Shown one piece after another: positions 47,224 to 60,700 of a stretch of 64,000 nucleotides of DNA (position 1 is the stretch's first letter; every line of letters begins with the position of its first letter). The DNA lies in contig OZ034971.1 of assembly GCA_964030785.1 (NCBI GenBank), positions 14,397,679 through 14,461,678 of the forward strand, given 5' to 3'. Position numbers and translations under genes: made by a program. The notes beneath the pieces are model-generated. The model had not been told where the DNA came from, made no database searches, and saw only the letters and a program-made list of their open reading frames with translations. The DNA is from Siderastrea siderea (taxonomy: Eukaryota > Cnidaria > Anthozoa > Scleractinia > Rhizangiidae).

Positions 47224-47229
47224 TTGGCC

Positions 47230-49310
47230 TTCTGTTTTAAAGTTTATCACTTAATTTTATTTACCGGTTGTACATTAACTTTATCAGTAATTATCTCGTG
47301 GGTTAGATAGCAGCCAACAGATATTGTGATCGGAATGGTGCATTCCTGTGGTTATTTTCGTGAGCTCTCGTGTAGATTCGGTGTTGTTCGTGTGATGTTC
47401 TGTATTCCCAAGAGAGTAACTTCGCTGTGTCTTCGAGCCTTGTCGGAGATATTTTCGTCATTTTTAGGCGGTGATGTGTGAGGATAACTGGAGTTCCTGC
47501 TGACTTGTGTCGTTTATCAATGATTTCACGCTCAGTAGTATTCAATATGTTGCAGTAAGAATTAAGAGAAATAGCGTTAGATCACGGCGAACAGCGATGT
47601 GTTCTTAGGATAGTTTTGTGTTAACCGTGAAGCATACACAGTCGATGAGAACAATCGATTTCTGGTTTTGATTACATAATGGTTGTATGGTGCAATGTTT
47701 GATTTCCTGATGTGACTGAAAATGGAATTCTGTGTTGGAACATACAATTCACCTTTTGCGTCTTCTGTTCATTGGCAGTTGCTATTTAAGATATACATGG
47801 AAAGGACTGCTTTAACAAGAGAAAACAGGAAACACGGATGCAATAATGTATTGTACTATTAAGTTCCTGATATTAAGAGGAGATCTGAGAAAAGGTCAAG
47901 CCGGAGTCACCTTAGAGTGCTTAACGTAAGCTGTTTTCCTCACCCTGTTAAAAATAATACAGTATAGTTATATTTAACTTTTGATTGCGTGATTTCTTGG
48001 ATGAACAATAATGAATGGGTTATTAGATCTGCATTTAGCTGGACTTCATGTTCGGTGGTCTCGGCTAACTGATGCGATTTCCCTGAGCAGTTGCAGATTC
48101 TTTGAATTTGTCAATTCGTATATACCAGAATCGAATGGAATCTATGCTCCATTGACTCTTGTAGAGCCTGTGGTTTCGCAAGATCCTACTGTTATTTACG
48201 TCCGTCATCTACAGTTTAGAGGATCAACTTAAGAGTCAATTATCAGCCCAACAAGAGATACGAGTAATGAAAAAAAAAACGAGATTTATATGTGAAAAAT
48301 TAGAGAGAAGAGAGACTGACAAGTGAAAGAAAGTTATAGAGTCAGATCAAACTTATCGTTGATTAACGAAGAGTAAAATATTGGTGAAGTAAAATGCAAA
48401 ACTCTCCTTGCAGAAAAATTTTCAAACATTTTTTCTGTTAAAAAACTAATAAACAAACAAACAAGCAAAAAACATCAACAACCACGAGATTACCGGTCCG
48501 TGGGACGGTTATTTTTGGTTCTAATCGGAAAAGATTCTTTTGTGGAAATCTCGGTTTCACTGTTACGCCATAAAATATTAAAATCGAAACCAATGCATAA
48601 AAGAAGCCAAGAATTTGTTATGTTATAAAAGATTAACAAATAAACAACTTCACCAAGTCTCAGATCTGTGCGGTGTTCCGCTGTTGAGTTATTTGCCGAA
48701 ACGTTCGACTGAAATTTATAGAGCTCAGTATGGAAACGCCATGTTGGTGGAGGGGCACAAACATGGCGGCCGGAAATCAGTGAAAACATCTGGAATTCAC
48801 TTCTGCTCTTCAAGCGATTATTTTTCTCTCGTGAACTACCATACATTCATTCACCTTTATTTCCCTCTTAATACTCTAATTGTCCAAACTGCAAAAAATC
48901 ACAAGGAGAGTCCTTTCTTCAGAATAGAACACAAACAGCGGTGATAAACATTGTAAATAAACGCATTTGATAAACTCAGACGTTTCGTATGCTAGACCAC
49001 ATACATTTTCAAAAGTAATCGTTACAGTGTTTGAAAACTGTTTTTATAGTTTTCTTGCATAAGAGAAAGCTTTGTTACGGACGCTATCGGTACGTCATGA
49101 GGGTGAAAAGCCAGAAGTTCAAGCAACGAGATAAGTTAAGATAAGATAAGATAAGATAATTTATTTAATGTCAAGAACACAGGGAGTGGTTTCCCAATCT
49201 CCCGAGCCAGGGGCTTGGGATACAAGTGTTTGACAGGTGTTAGACAGGCTACCGCGCTGGAAACTTGTGAAAAGATATATTTTTAAGTCATCTTCAACCT
49301 AGCAGGCTAT
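47230..49310. other. Gene-poor stretch
   Basis: Only short frames occur and none has conserved-looking sequence. A (GATAA)n run at 49139-49160 followed by 'tttatttaatgtcaagaaca' looks like the 3' tail of a minus-strand retroelement. No RNA gene seen. Confidence 0.4.
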
Positions 49311-49440
49311 CTTCAACCTGGTGGGGATATAAAATCAGAAGATCTCACCAATTTGATGACGTCAAGTGAAAACCACGTGGATGAGGTCAGTGGATGATGG
49401 GAGATCTGGTCAGCGGCCTTCCGCACTAAGTGGAGAATAA

Positions 49441-49511
49441 GGACAATACAGGAGGGAGTGATGAACTCGCCGCTCGGCTGGTTCGAGGTGTCTGGCCATC
49501 GTGACGTCACG
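49441..49511 (-). repeat. Inverted copy of the RPE upstream region, with a CRE
   Basis: The reverse complement begins GTGACGTCACGATGGCCAGA and continues with 'cacctcg' and 'gagttcatcactccctcctg'. It matches 51222-51318, 1.7 kb away in opposite orientation. TGACGTCA is at 49502-49509. Confidence 0.75.
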
Positions 49512-50811
49512 ACGTGAAAAGCGCGCGAGTTTGCCGAGTCTTCAAAAATGGCTCTGGCAACTATGTTAGAGTTCGGGCTACAAACGTATTTTTTGTGCTA
49601 TTAAGCTTTCAGCTGAGCTTGTTTCCTTGGGTAATGGAATTTTAGTCATCCCTTTTTTCGATATAGGTAAGTGGCTCTTTGTCTTAACGTTAAAATCACA
49701 CTTAAATAATGTTTTAAGAGTCATGTTTACTCTCTGCGATCGAAGAATTATGCGGGAAAATTGTTATTGTCCGCGTCCCAAAAAGTGTGTTTATTTCAGT
49801 TATATACCACAGGGAAACTTGAAACTTGGCTACGGACTAGCCTATAGTTTAACAAAAGTACCCAAGTTGAAAAAAGTGGTATAGTATTTGCCAAAAAAAT
49901 GATCAGTCCGTTTGTTTAGCTGGGTATAATAGAAGGCGAACATAGAAGGGTATGTTTAGCACTTAAAAGTTAACTTTTCTTACAGTATTTGCTTCCATCT
50001 TCTGTATAAGGAAAGAATAGTGATATTCAATTGCTAGGGAAAGAGTAATCGAACTTAGTAAATTTTTGTCACCTCATTTAACCCGTGTAAACTACACTTT
50101 TGCAGAACAACATAAAAATCTGAATCAGCTCGCAAATTATGCGGGTGCCTGAGGAAACAAGTCTTCGCTGATCTGGTTCTGTACTTTTTTATGAAAACTA
50201 ATAGATATATTTGAGTACCATTTGGATCAGTGATTCAGTGATTTATTCTCAATACCTCCAGTTTCCTTTAGATTCAGTTGCTGTCCAGGTTGCATAGTGT
50301 TTTAGAAAGAGTTTGACCGTCTACTTGATCCACAACTAGCTACAACTGACGATGACCGTTTCGCAAATAAATTGAATTGGTCCTGTCCTTTGATTTTCAA
50401 AGATTAATTACTTTTAAAACAGTCAAACTGAGGACCATTCTAGTAAAGAGAGAGCCTTGTTAACCCTTAACATCAGTAACCTGAGAAAGTTGGCGTTTTA
50501 GATAAACTGTGGTTTTTTATAATTATTCGATAAGAGATCAGCAGAAATTTGGCCGGAAAGCCGGCGTGTCAGCTGTTTTGCCTCGCCTCCAGCAAATGTT
50601 GTCATCTTTGTCGTTTTTTACAAGATAGTTTAGCAAAGTAAGGAATTACTGTGGGCCATTATTAACTTCGAACCAAGCAGATGAATTCACAGTAAACGTT
50701 TCTTTGTATTGGAGTATTCTTCTCCACATTTTAATGATGTTTAAAGCCACTGATCATTTTAATGAAATTGTTACGCAATTTTATTTTCCTAAAATTGGAA
50801 AGAGTTTATAC

Positions 50812-50901
50812 TAGTCTCCTTCACAGCCGCTCGGGCCGGAGTCACGCAACGCTCCGGGGAGCGTTGCGTGACTCCGGCCCGAGCGGCTGCGAAGGAGACT
50901 A
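50812..50901. mobile_element. Palindromic MITE with 9-bp target-site duplication
   Basis: The arms (TAGTCTCCTTCACAGCCGCT ... AGCGGCTGCGAAGGAGACTA) are inverted with one mismatch over about 44 bp and almost no loop. The flanks AGTTTATAC (50803-50811) and AGTTTATTC (50902-50910) are a near-perfect 9-bp repeat. Confidence 0.85.
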
Positions 50902-51221
50902 AGTTTATTCATATAAAAGTTATGTTTTTGTCTCCAAGCGACACATCTTAGGGTTTGTGAGATACAGCTTCTGAAAGGTGATCTTGATCACGATTTCAAT
51001 CGATCGACCAAGGCGTCCATGAAATCTTTTGAGTGTTATCGCCAATTGGTTATTTTGCTTTGAGGACCAATTTGCATTAAGAATACTTTTTATGTTATAG
51101 CATGCACCCTCCCTTTCGTTCTTTTATTGTTTTGATCTGTTCTTTTTGAGAAACTGGATTGTAAACATTTGCGAGGAAGCCATTTGTTAACTTTCCTTTG
51201 AATTTCCGTGGCAGATTTATA

Positions 51222-51354
51222 TGTGACGTCACGATGGTCAGACACCTCGGTTTTTCATTCGCCAATACCGGCGCTTGTGCCCAGGCCCAAGTTCATCACT
51301 CCCTCCTGGGACAATATATGTCTCCATACATAAGGTACCTACCAGAAATCCAAC
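51222..51354 (+). promoter_or_regulatory. RPE upstream region with CRE
   Basis: TGACGTCA at 51224-51231 lies 124-131 bp upstream of the RPE start codon. The segment to about 51318 is the plus-strand partner of the inverted copy at 49441-49511. Confidence 0.5.
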
Positions 51355-54300
51355 ATGGCTTCCAGTGGCTGCTGCAAGTGTATGATCGGTCCTTCGATTT
51401 TAAACGCTGATCTCTCCTGTCTAGCCGATGAGTGCAATAAATTGATGGAATGTGGCGCGGACTATCTGCATCTGGATGTGATGGACGGGTCAGTAACCCT
51501 AATCAATCAGACCATTACTACTTACTCGCAAAAAACGCGTTCTTTAATAATCTTAATAACCCTCTGTTTCCGGCTTTTCAACAGTCATTTTGTACCAAAT
51601 TTGACCTTTGGGGCTCCGTTAGTTAAATGCTTGAGGAAAAAAGTACCTAGTGCCTTTTTTGGTGAGTATTAACGTAGAAAGTAACATTTTAGCCCTTGCT
51701 TATTACTATTAGCCGACTTTGAGTCGTGGACTCGTGGCGAGGGGCCTGGGGTAGCCCTCTTATGTTGTCTTTTGCGAAACAAAAATAAATCCTGAGAGCA
51801 GGCTTAGGTCCGGGGAAGAGCTCAAATAGAAAGGTGTAGGGAGGTGCAGTGGAATTTTTTATTTTTTTTGCAAAATATTATTTGAGAGGTTGATGTGTGG
51901 TTTTCTCTGTCTCTTAAAGGCAGAGTTTCACCGTTCAGCGCATGTGCGAGCGATGACTTAAGCGCTGTCAAGATAATTGTTTTAGACCAATTAGAAGCGC
52001 GTTCACAACTCTGGTGTGGCGGGATACGGAGGTAAATTGTTATAACTTGTTGTCGATGGTATATGAAATGACAGGCCAAGCATAACCTGCGATCAGGCCG
52101 AATTTTAGCATCGCTCTCATATTCTCTTATGTTGGTCGCTCGCTAAAATAGGGCCTGATACAATCTCTCACAAGAGTTCGTGTCGGCGGCCAAATTTTGG
52201 CCGCGGGAATCTCGCAATCTGATTGGCCCTTTAACAATAGAGCTGTCAACGGAAGTAAATTGTCAACGAGACTCGCTCACAACCGCCAAGTCTGCCAAAG
52301 TAAAATTTGTTGCTCTAATAAATTCTCATCGTTCTAGGAGAATTGTCACCATTTCTTTCTCTCCTGAGAATGGCGTTCGGTTTGACGCAAGCTGTCTCTC
52401 ACCTGGAGCAGAGAAGTACAGCAACAGTGAAGTATGTATTCCGTTTTATCGCATCATGTCGCGGAATTTTCATTTGACGGCTTTCAACTAGTATTGATAT
52501 TAAAAACATGAACAAAGTAGTGGCTGTTTCCACGTTTTACGAAACAAAACGAACAGCAGACGAGCAAGTGTCTTTCGCCAAGAATGATCAACAAGTCAAC
52601 CGATAATTCGGTAAACTTAACGGTAAACTGATGTTTGGCGAGAACCACAATCAAGTCGATTTCATTCATGTCGTTTTATTGATCTCTGACATTGACATCA
52701 AAGGATCTGACTAGTTTTATAATAAATGTTCTTCGTTTTAAAATTCGCTGCTGCTTGCGCTTAGAGATAAAATTCGCTGCTAATTTCAAATATTTATTAC
52801 TTCTCGAATTAAATTACAAAATACTCCTTTGTTTATAAACGGTTTTATTTATATCTTTATTCTAAAGAATGAAACTGAAGGTATTTCTCTTAATTGCCCA
52901 AGGTTTTTTACGCAGAAAATCGGTGACAAATGGGAAGAGAATATTTACAGATACCACCTGAAATGGGAAATGATTCAAGCATGCAAGCATATTTTGGTAC
53001 ATGACAACCTCGTCGTGTTTTGAATTTTCATTCAGTTTCAGCTCAGACAGAGCAACCATGTACAGTACTGGAACCTTCAAGTTAGCAATCGTGTAAATTT
53101 GAGTACTTGTGCCTAGAAGATATATCATAGCCTATGATTTTCTTACTTTACCGACATTTACGTGACTTTCTGCGAATTGCCGTTATGGGAAATGTGCATA
53201 CCGAGGATCGTGCAAGCAGAAGAAATTTTGATTGGCTGTTTTGTTGAATGTCAATCAATCAAAAAAAGTGGGCGGCAGACGTTCCGTAGAAGAATTGTAT
53301 CAGGCTCTATTTTTCGTTTCGCCCGTCCCGCCTGAATGTTTCACCGAGCGAAACGAAAATAGAGCCTGATCGCAGGTTAGGCCAAGCATGACTGCCGCTA
53401 GTTGTTGAAGTTATTCCAGCTTTCAAAATAGAACTTGCTCACGTACAATCGTAACAGCTTTGTCCCTTTGATCAAGATGATTTGAAGGCGGCACAGCGAA
53501 ATTGTGCCGATAAATTGCGTGGTTCTGTTTGGAGTGTTTGATGTTCTTAGAGCCGTTTGAAATCTTTGTGCCTCTGTGTGTGCTAGTTCTTTGGCAACTA
53601 GTTAGGTTTTTGGGCTCAGTTTAATTGCAAGATTCCTAAAAGCCACTTAAAAGAGTAACGTTTAATTTATGAAAGGATCCACGAGTTTCTTAATATGTAA
53701 TTTGATGTTTGCTTGCGGTTATCTGCAAGACATGTATCTTTCTTTATCACGGATGTCAGATCCAAATTAATTATTCTGAGACTCAGTTGCCATCTCTTTT
53801 GATCATAAAGAAGCTACAGCTTCTGGCGCTGTTGTTTTAACTCCACTTTCGTGGTTGTGGTTAAAATAGAAATAGAACTCTTGCACATTGCACCTCTGTT
53901 GTCTTATGGCGGACTACTAGCATCCAACTGATAGATCTCCAGGAGCAATTCGGACAAATTATTGTTTGACCTTCTTGTGATGGTCTGTTTGTAGTTCTTA
54001 ACGATTTTCCATTTGTTAATTCCGCAACAGTTAAAATGCTGGTTCGTAAGACTCAAGGATTCTTCAATCTCGTGAATGTATTGTGTTCTGCCGTCCCGTC
54101 GTCAGTCTACCACGACGTCTCTTCTGACCATCCATTGACTAAAATGCCGATTTCGGCTGCTAAATCACTTTCAACATTATAAAAATCGAACTAATGTTTA
54201 CAACAGGAAATAAAGACTACAAAAAGTGGAAAGCGAAGAGCGGATGTGCAAAATTAGGGCGCGATTTCAACGGATTTTTCCACCATAAACTTAGTTCGAA

Positions 54301-54708
54301 TTTAGTGTCGACCCGTACAATTTATTTTTGAGCCATTCCGCTCGCGCATGCGCTTCTCCGTGAACAGCGGACTTTAAATTGAAGGAAAACAGCAGCGGTT
54401 TGTGGGTGTGGAGGGTGGCCGGAGGGTGACCGATATTTCAATTTAACAAGTGTAAGGTTGATGAGACTAATGAGTTGCAACCACTGGTGGTTAGCCATTT
54501 TTCTTTGGCACAAAGTGACTAGGACTCCCCTCAATGTATGCTATTCCATTGCCCTTTGACAGTGTTTGGTTCTGATTGTGAAATGTTTGCAGGTATCCAT
54601 TTTTACTCTGGTTTATTGCATTATGACACAGACAAAAGCAGAGACCATAAATAAACCACATACCTTCAAATTTTATGTCCAATGCCCTAATTAATCACTT
54701 GATTGTCA

Positions 54709-54750
<42 letters not shown>

Positions 54751-57700
54751 ACAATCCTTAACTCACCAATGGTTGCATAGGGTGCAAACAAAAGCTGTCC
54801 ACTCTGCTCTGCTTTTGGCTCTTTACACTTAGTTCGGGCTTCTTAACCCAAACTCATTACTATCTTTCTGTGCTAATCTTTTCCATGCGTCTCCTTGGTG
54901 TGTCTTTCTTTCTTCTTCCTGCTGGTGTCTAACTGAATGCTATCCTGCTGTCATCTGAGAAGTCCTTGTGTAGAACATGTGCACTTGACTATTTTACTCC
55001 TGCCCAACAGTGGACTGCGTTTTTAAAAAATAGTATTTTTTAAGTGTAAAACGTGCCACTGTAGTCCTAAAGAAGCAACATCATCGTAGAAGGTGACAGT
55101 AAGATGAGATGGTTCATTTTTCTTTGTTTTAGATATGCACATGATGGTTGCAAATCCAGAAAAGGTACATTAACTAGAATATTTAATAAATTATGATGAA
55201 AATATTGCATTTTGCTAGAGAAGATTTTTTAACTGTTTAAGTCCTACCATATCATCTGGAAAAAAAATTGAAGGTAATAATTTGGTAGTTAAATAATATT
55301 GTTTTCTAGTGGGTTGATGACATGGCTGATGCAGGGGCTGATCAGTACACGTTCCACATAGAAGCAACAGGTAACAACTTATTGGTGATAACCAAGGAAG
55401 AAAGGCTGTTGTTGTAGGCTGTCCTATATCTTTCAATTTCAGAATGAATATTTAGATCCCTCATGTTGATGTCTATTTGCTTTTTTTTCAGAAGTTTTTC
55501 ATTTGTGACAAACTTGTGCCATACACCTATTGCTTCAGTGATCCATGATGCATGATCCTTGTTTCATAGACTGCATCATATTTCAGGGCTCGACAAAAGT
55601 CCCGTCCGGTCATCCGGGACAAGTAGAGTTTGAGGTCGGGCAAGTAACTTTTCAGGGTCACTTGCCTGACGGGAAAGTACTTGGGTAACCTTCCATCAAA
55701 TTGCACTTTGAGTCTGTCAAATAAGTGACAAATAATTAAGCACTAACAGCATACACAACTGTTAAGCAAAGCTACAAAAATTGTTAAGTCTGGTCTAATG
55801 ATTTTATCAGTTGATTTGTCAGTCACGTTATCGCTTAAAATGACTTTTTCTTAAACATTTTGTAAGATGTTTAGTCTTAAAGTGCATTGAAGCAACTTAG
55901 TTTTGTGCTTAAATTGGAAAGCATTTTTCAATTTTTAGGCAAAAATCTACTAGCTGTTAGCAGATTCTTTATGCATCAGTCTTACACAAAGGATTCTTTT
56001 CCTTATTACTAGTACAATTTTTTTGGGCTGCATACCACACACCATATGCAGACAGAATTGAAGCAAGAGAGTGGGGTAAACATATAAGCTTGAGCTTGCG
56101 TTTTATAAAAAATTTTGAATGTGTTGATATCTGTGGTAACTGTAAGTATATATCAAACAATCGAGGGCCAATTCAGGGTTATAAATACAAGCGTATTTTC
56201 GTGCTTTTCATGCTCTGAGGTCTGGAAAGATGTCGATCTGAGAACTACACTGGTTGGTTAGCACGTGATCAAAATCTGCCTGGATCAAATTTCTTTTCAC
56301 AACGAATGTGCATTTTGAACGTGGTTTGTTACACATTTAGACCAATGCTTTATTTAACCGTCAACGTCTTCCAAATTTCCTGGAGGGTTTTTCTAATTCA
56401 CTTAATCCTAAATTAATACCTACTATTACTAAACTCTGATCCACGCTAACTTAGTGCATTCAGTCAGTAAACATTTATGTTGCATACTAGAACAGTATCA
56501 TGAAATCAACAGGAGGATAGTAAATTGGAACAATCTCCCACATTATATTATAGAGCAAACCGTTCAACAGAAGGAGAGCGATCACTCATTTTAATTGAGC
56601 ATGAAAAAAATTTTTAAACACAGGCAAGTGGGAAATTGGCTTGGGCAAGCAAATTCTGAGACTTGCTTGCCTGAAGGGCAAGCTGGATGTATTGATCACT
56701 TTTCTCACTGAAAGCACTCCAGGAGAAAACCAAATCATAAAAAATAGACATTTGCTCTTGCTTTAGGACTAATAGCTAGAGAAAAGCAGCCATAAACTTA
56801 ACAAGCATGATGTACTGCGGCCTATGAAACATGCATCACTGAAGCAACCTTTTTTGAAATAGGTGTATATCATGATCAATAGCTTGACTGAATGTCAGAT
56901 AGTTCAACGTTTTTGCTCTATGTAAACAAAGGCATTTTCTCAAACTTAACTCAATTGTGAATGCAGTTTAAATTATATGCCATGCAATAACTTACAATTA
57001 ACATTACTTTCATTTTGATTCCATAATATTTTCAGACAAGCCACTTGAATTGATCCAGCAGATAAAAAAGGCTGGAATGAAGGTTGGTGTTGGGGTGAAG
57101 CCAAACACACCCATGCAGTCTGTACTGCCGCTTGTAGACCTGGTTGATATGGTTCTTATTATGACAGTGGAACCAGGGTTTGGTGGACAGAAATTTATGG
57201 CAGATATGATGCCAAAGGTATAACTATGTCGTACTTTAAAGTGCGCATAATCTTGTAATTTGTGTACTTAAATAGGTATTTTGTTAAGAGTTGGGCATCA
57301 AGGCTTGGTCTCTTCATGGTGTTAAGGTGGCTTGCCTTGATCTTGTAAGACCACCCCACCCATCATTTGAACAGCTGATACTTTACTGTAAGAGCTTGGT
57401 AGGACTAGCAGCATCACACCTTTACTATGCATTGAACCAACTTTCCAAAAAAGCTAGCTTGATTGTAATTGGTGTTACCACAGCAACAATGTGATGACAT
57501 GCATTTTAAACGTTTTCTACTTTAGTTAACATCTAGGCTTAAACTTTTAAAATGACTTTATGTCCCTTGTAGGCCTCATGTAGGGTGGTATGGTCTTAGT
57601 AGTAATGGTAGTAGTAGGTGAGCCAACTTGATGAAATGCTGGTAGGTAACCCTCCAGTGGAATTGCTGTTATTGCTTCATGCTACAGAAACTGGATCTGA

Positions 57701-60700
57701 GCACAGGCCTTGATGAGCCATCTGACTTGATCAATTCAATAGACTGGCCACAAGATGTCACCTTTACCAGTGAACACAATTTTGACTGGCTACTCTGAGT
57801 ATCTCAACCAATTTTTTGTTTTCTCACAAACAGGTTTTGTTTTGCCCATCTGTGAAAACAAATTGCCCTTCTGAAACCTTAATGAAACCCCTGCTTCAAC
57901 ATGAATGAATGTTTAGTACTATCCCAAGGCTTTAAAATCAGTTATTTGATAATTGGAGGTTAGGCTTCTGTCCTTCCCTCAAATTTTTGCATCACCTATT
58001 ATATTTAGTTACTGTCAGTATTTTCTCAATTAAATGCCAGGGGCATTTATTTAAAACTAAACCTCATAGACCTGGCATTTATTGGGGCATTTATTCAAGG
58101 CTCAGGGTTTGCTCAAGAAAATATGGTATGTTCACTTGTTACCCCACCGTCAGGACGGGGTCTAGTAATACCCGTTTTTTTTTTGGTGTTTTTCTTTGGT
58201 GGTCACTTGCCCCAGACCTCCGCTCGGTCAAAACAATACTTGCCGGTAATCTTTGTTCGTTTAGCGTTATTTCGCCAGAATTTTCATCAAAGTTGGTGTA
58301 GAAAATTACCGGCGATTTAATGGCATGAAAATTCCTTCGATGAAAGAAAGAACGAAGGTGCTAGTGAGCTTTGAAGCTGGCATGAATTTGCCAAAGTTGC
58401 CCTGGCATGTAAACATTACATCACTGAAACACAAAGGCGATTCAGGGAAGTCCCTTGCTTTCGCCAAGTTGAATAATTCAACAGTGAAATGCAAGCATAT
58501 TTTTGGCAGTTTTGCTTTGCTTCGCCAAAATCTTTAGGGAAAGTTGTGTAGAAAAGTACAAGAAATTCAATGGAGTTGACTTCTCTTCGATGAGAGCAAG
58601 GACGATGGTGCTAGCGAGTTTTGAAGCTGGCATGAATTTGCCTAACTTGTCGTACTCACGTAAACATCACGTGATTGAAAGACAGAAGCCGATTCGGGGA
58701 ATTTTCCTTGCTTTCACTAAAGCACTTATCGAATCATGGCCTAAAAGTAGACTTTTACGTTTCCTTTTTCAGTAGATAACCGTTCCCTTTCAATTTAAGG
58801 ATAATTTTTTCTTTATCAATAAATCTATTTAAATTTCCGTGCCCTTGTTTAATATTTAGAATTACGCTGACATGTCATTTCGTTTAAAAAGGAGAACGTG
58901 ACGTAACTGAGTCACGCCATGGTCAAAACTATTTTGTCACATTCTTCTTCGCGAGTGCTAGAACAGGTGGATGACCGAGGAATGAGGGAAGGGAAAGGTG
59001 TTCATACTATAAGGGATTCATGATATCACAAGGAGAAGGGTGCAGAGAAGACGTTGGGGGGGGGGGGATGGCAGCACACACGTCAAACGTTAGAAAAATC
59101 ACCAACTTCAAAGCTTTATACCACTTGGGCACATATCTTGAGTGACCGTAATGTATTTGCACCCCGAGGGGAGGGGGAAAATGGCGGGGTCCAATGCCCC
59201 CGGGGCTTTTCTTGTTAGACAAAGAAATGCCCTGAGCACTTAAAACAAAATTATTGTTATTTGGTCACAAAGAAGTGGATTGTGCAGTATTGTGTTGTAC
59301 TAAAATCTTCCAAATTAACTACCCCTTCTACATGAAACTTGCAGGGTGTTAACTTATTTGTTTTGGGTAACATTCAGAACTTGTTGATTCAAGAAGGGTT
59401 TTGCATGAGAGGAGGTATTTCATGTCTTTAAATGTAGTTGCATAAATGAAGGGCTGAGAGCATAACCGTCTTATGTCGAATTTTAGGCTGTTTTATTTTT
59501 TGCTCAAAACTACTTCAATTTTTGCATGGGGCCTTCAGTTCATTCAAAGAACACTGCCCAAAGTTTTTTCCTCTGATTTGCGCATCTTTCACATGGGGTA
59601 CTCTTGTAACGTGTGACGGATGTGTGACCGTCTGCTGGTCCCTTCACACTCTCTCTGTGATTAAGCTTTCAGCCCTTCAAATGATAACCTCTCTACACCA
59701 AGGTTCTTAGGCCGCTAGTTTCTGGTCTTGCCATACCCCTCTGCCCCCCACAACAAGTAGACAAATGCATGTGTTCTCTCCTTCGTGTCTGCATATCTAT
59801 ACATTGTCAATTAGTATATAATAATATGTACAGAACCACTATTTAAATGGGTAAGTCCTTTTAGCACTCAAGCCTTCCTTTACAGTGCACCTTAGAATCA
59901 GATTTTCATATTCAGTTTGCTTCTCTTCATTTGCCAAGGTTAAACATCTTAGAACCAAGTACAGAGTTTTGAATATTGAGGTGGATGGAGGAGTTGGACT
60001 TGCAAACATAGAAACAGCGGCTCAGGTTACTATTTTATAGTCTGTAATGCACTCATATCAATTATTTATCGTGTGGTACTAAATTTTTGTGGGAGTTTAA
60101 TTTTGTAGATTGGCGATTTTTTTGTTTTGTGGGAGCTAATTTTTGCGATCGGAAAAGACTGGTCTTTCTTGATAGGAATTAATTTTTGCAATTTTCTGGA
60201 AGTCGCGTTCAAGTAGAAATGATCACATTTTCCTTTTTTATTTGAGGACATGCAAAAGAAAGTCGGGGAAAAAAAACAAACAAATGTAAAACAGATTAAT
60301 CAATCAATGTCACTCTATTACAAATATGGATCAGAAACAACTTAATGAGTACCACTTGATGTATTATCCACCAAGGTATCTATAGCATTTTCTCCTTCAA
60401 ACCAGTATTTTTGTACATAACTTCTACAGAGGAGTAAATTTTTGCAGAAAAAAAATTGTGGTAATATTTTATTTCACGGGAACTTTTCTTGCAGATCACG
60501 AGAAAACCCGCAAAAATCACAAAAATTAGAACCCACAAAAATTTAGTGCCACACGGTATTCTAGTAAATTTGCCTTGTTACACCAGGAAATATCAGCAAC
60601 GTCAAATTTTCATTATAATTATTATTTGTTGGATTAATTTAACATTGCAAAAATTTGATGTTGTCATAAAAAGAAAATCGCTTTTTATTAGCAGAAACGT

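Noticed and set aside
46981..47310. Opposite-strand 89-codon frames with nearly identical sequence
   Set aside because: They arise from the palindrome at 47053-47223, which encodes the same peptide on both strands.
54712..54960. CRISPR-like or satellite array
   Set aside because: It is a simple TCA microsatellite with a possible retroelement tail; no spaced repeat structure.
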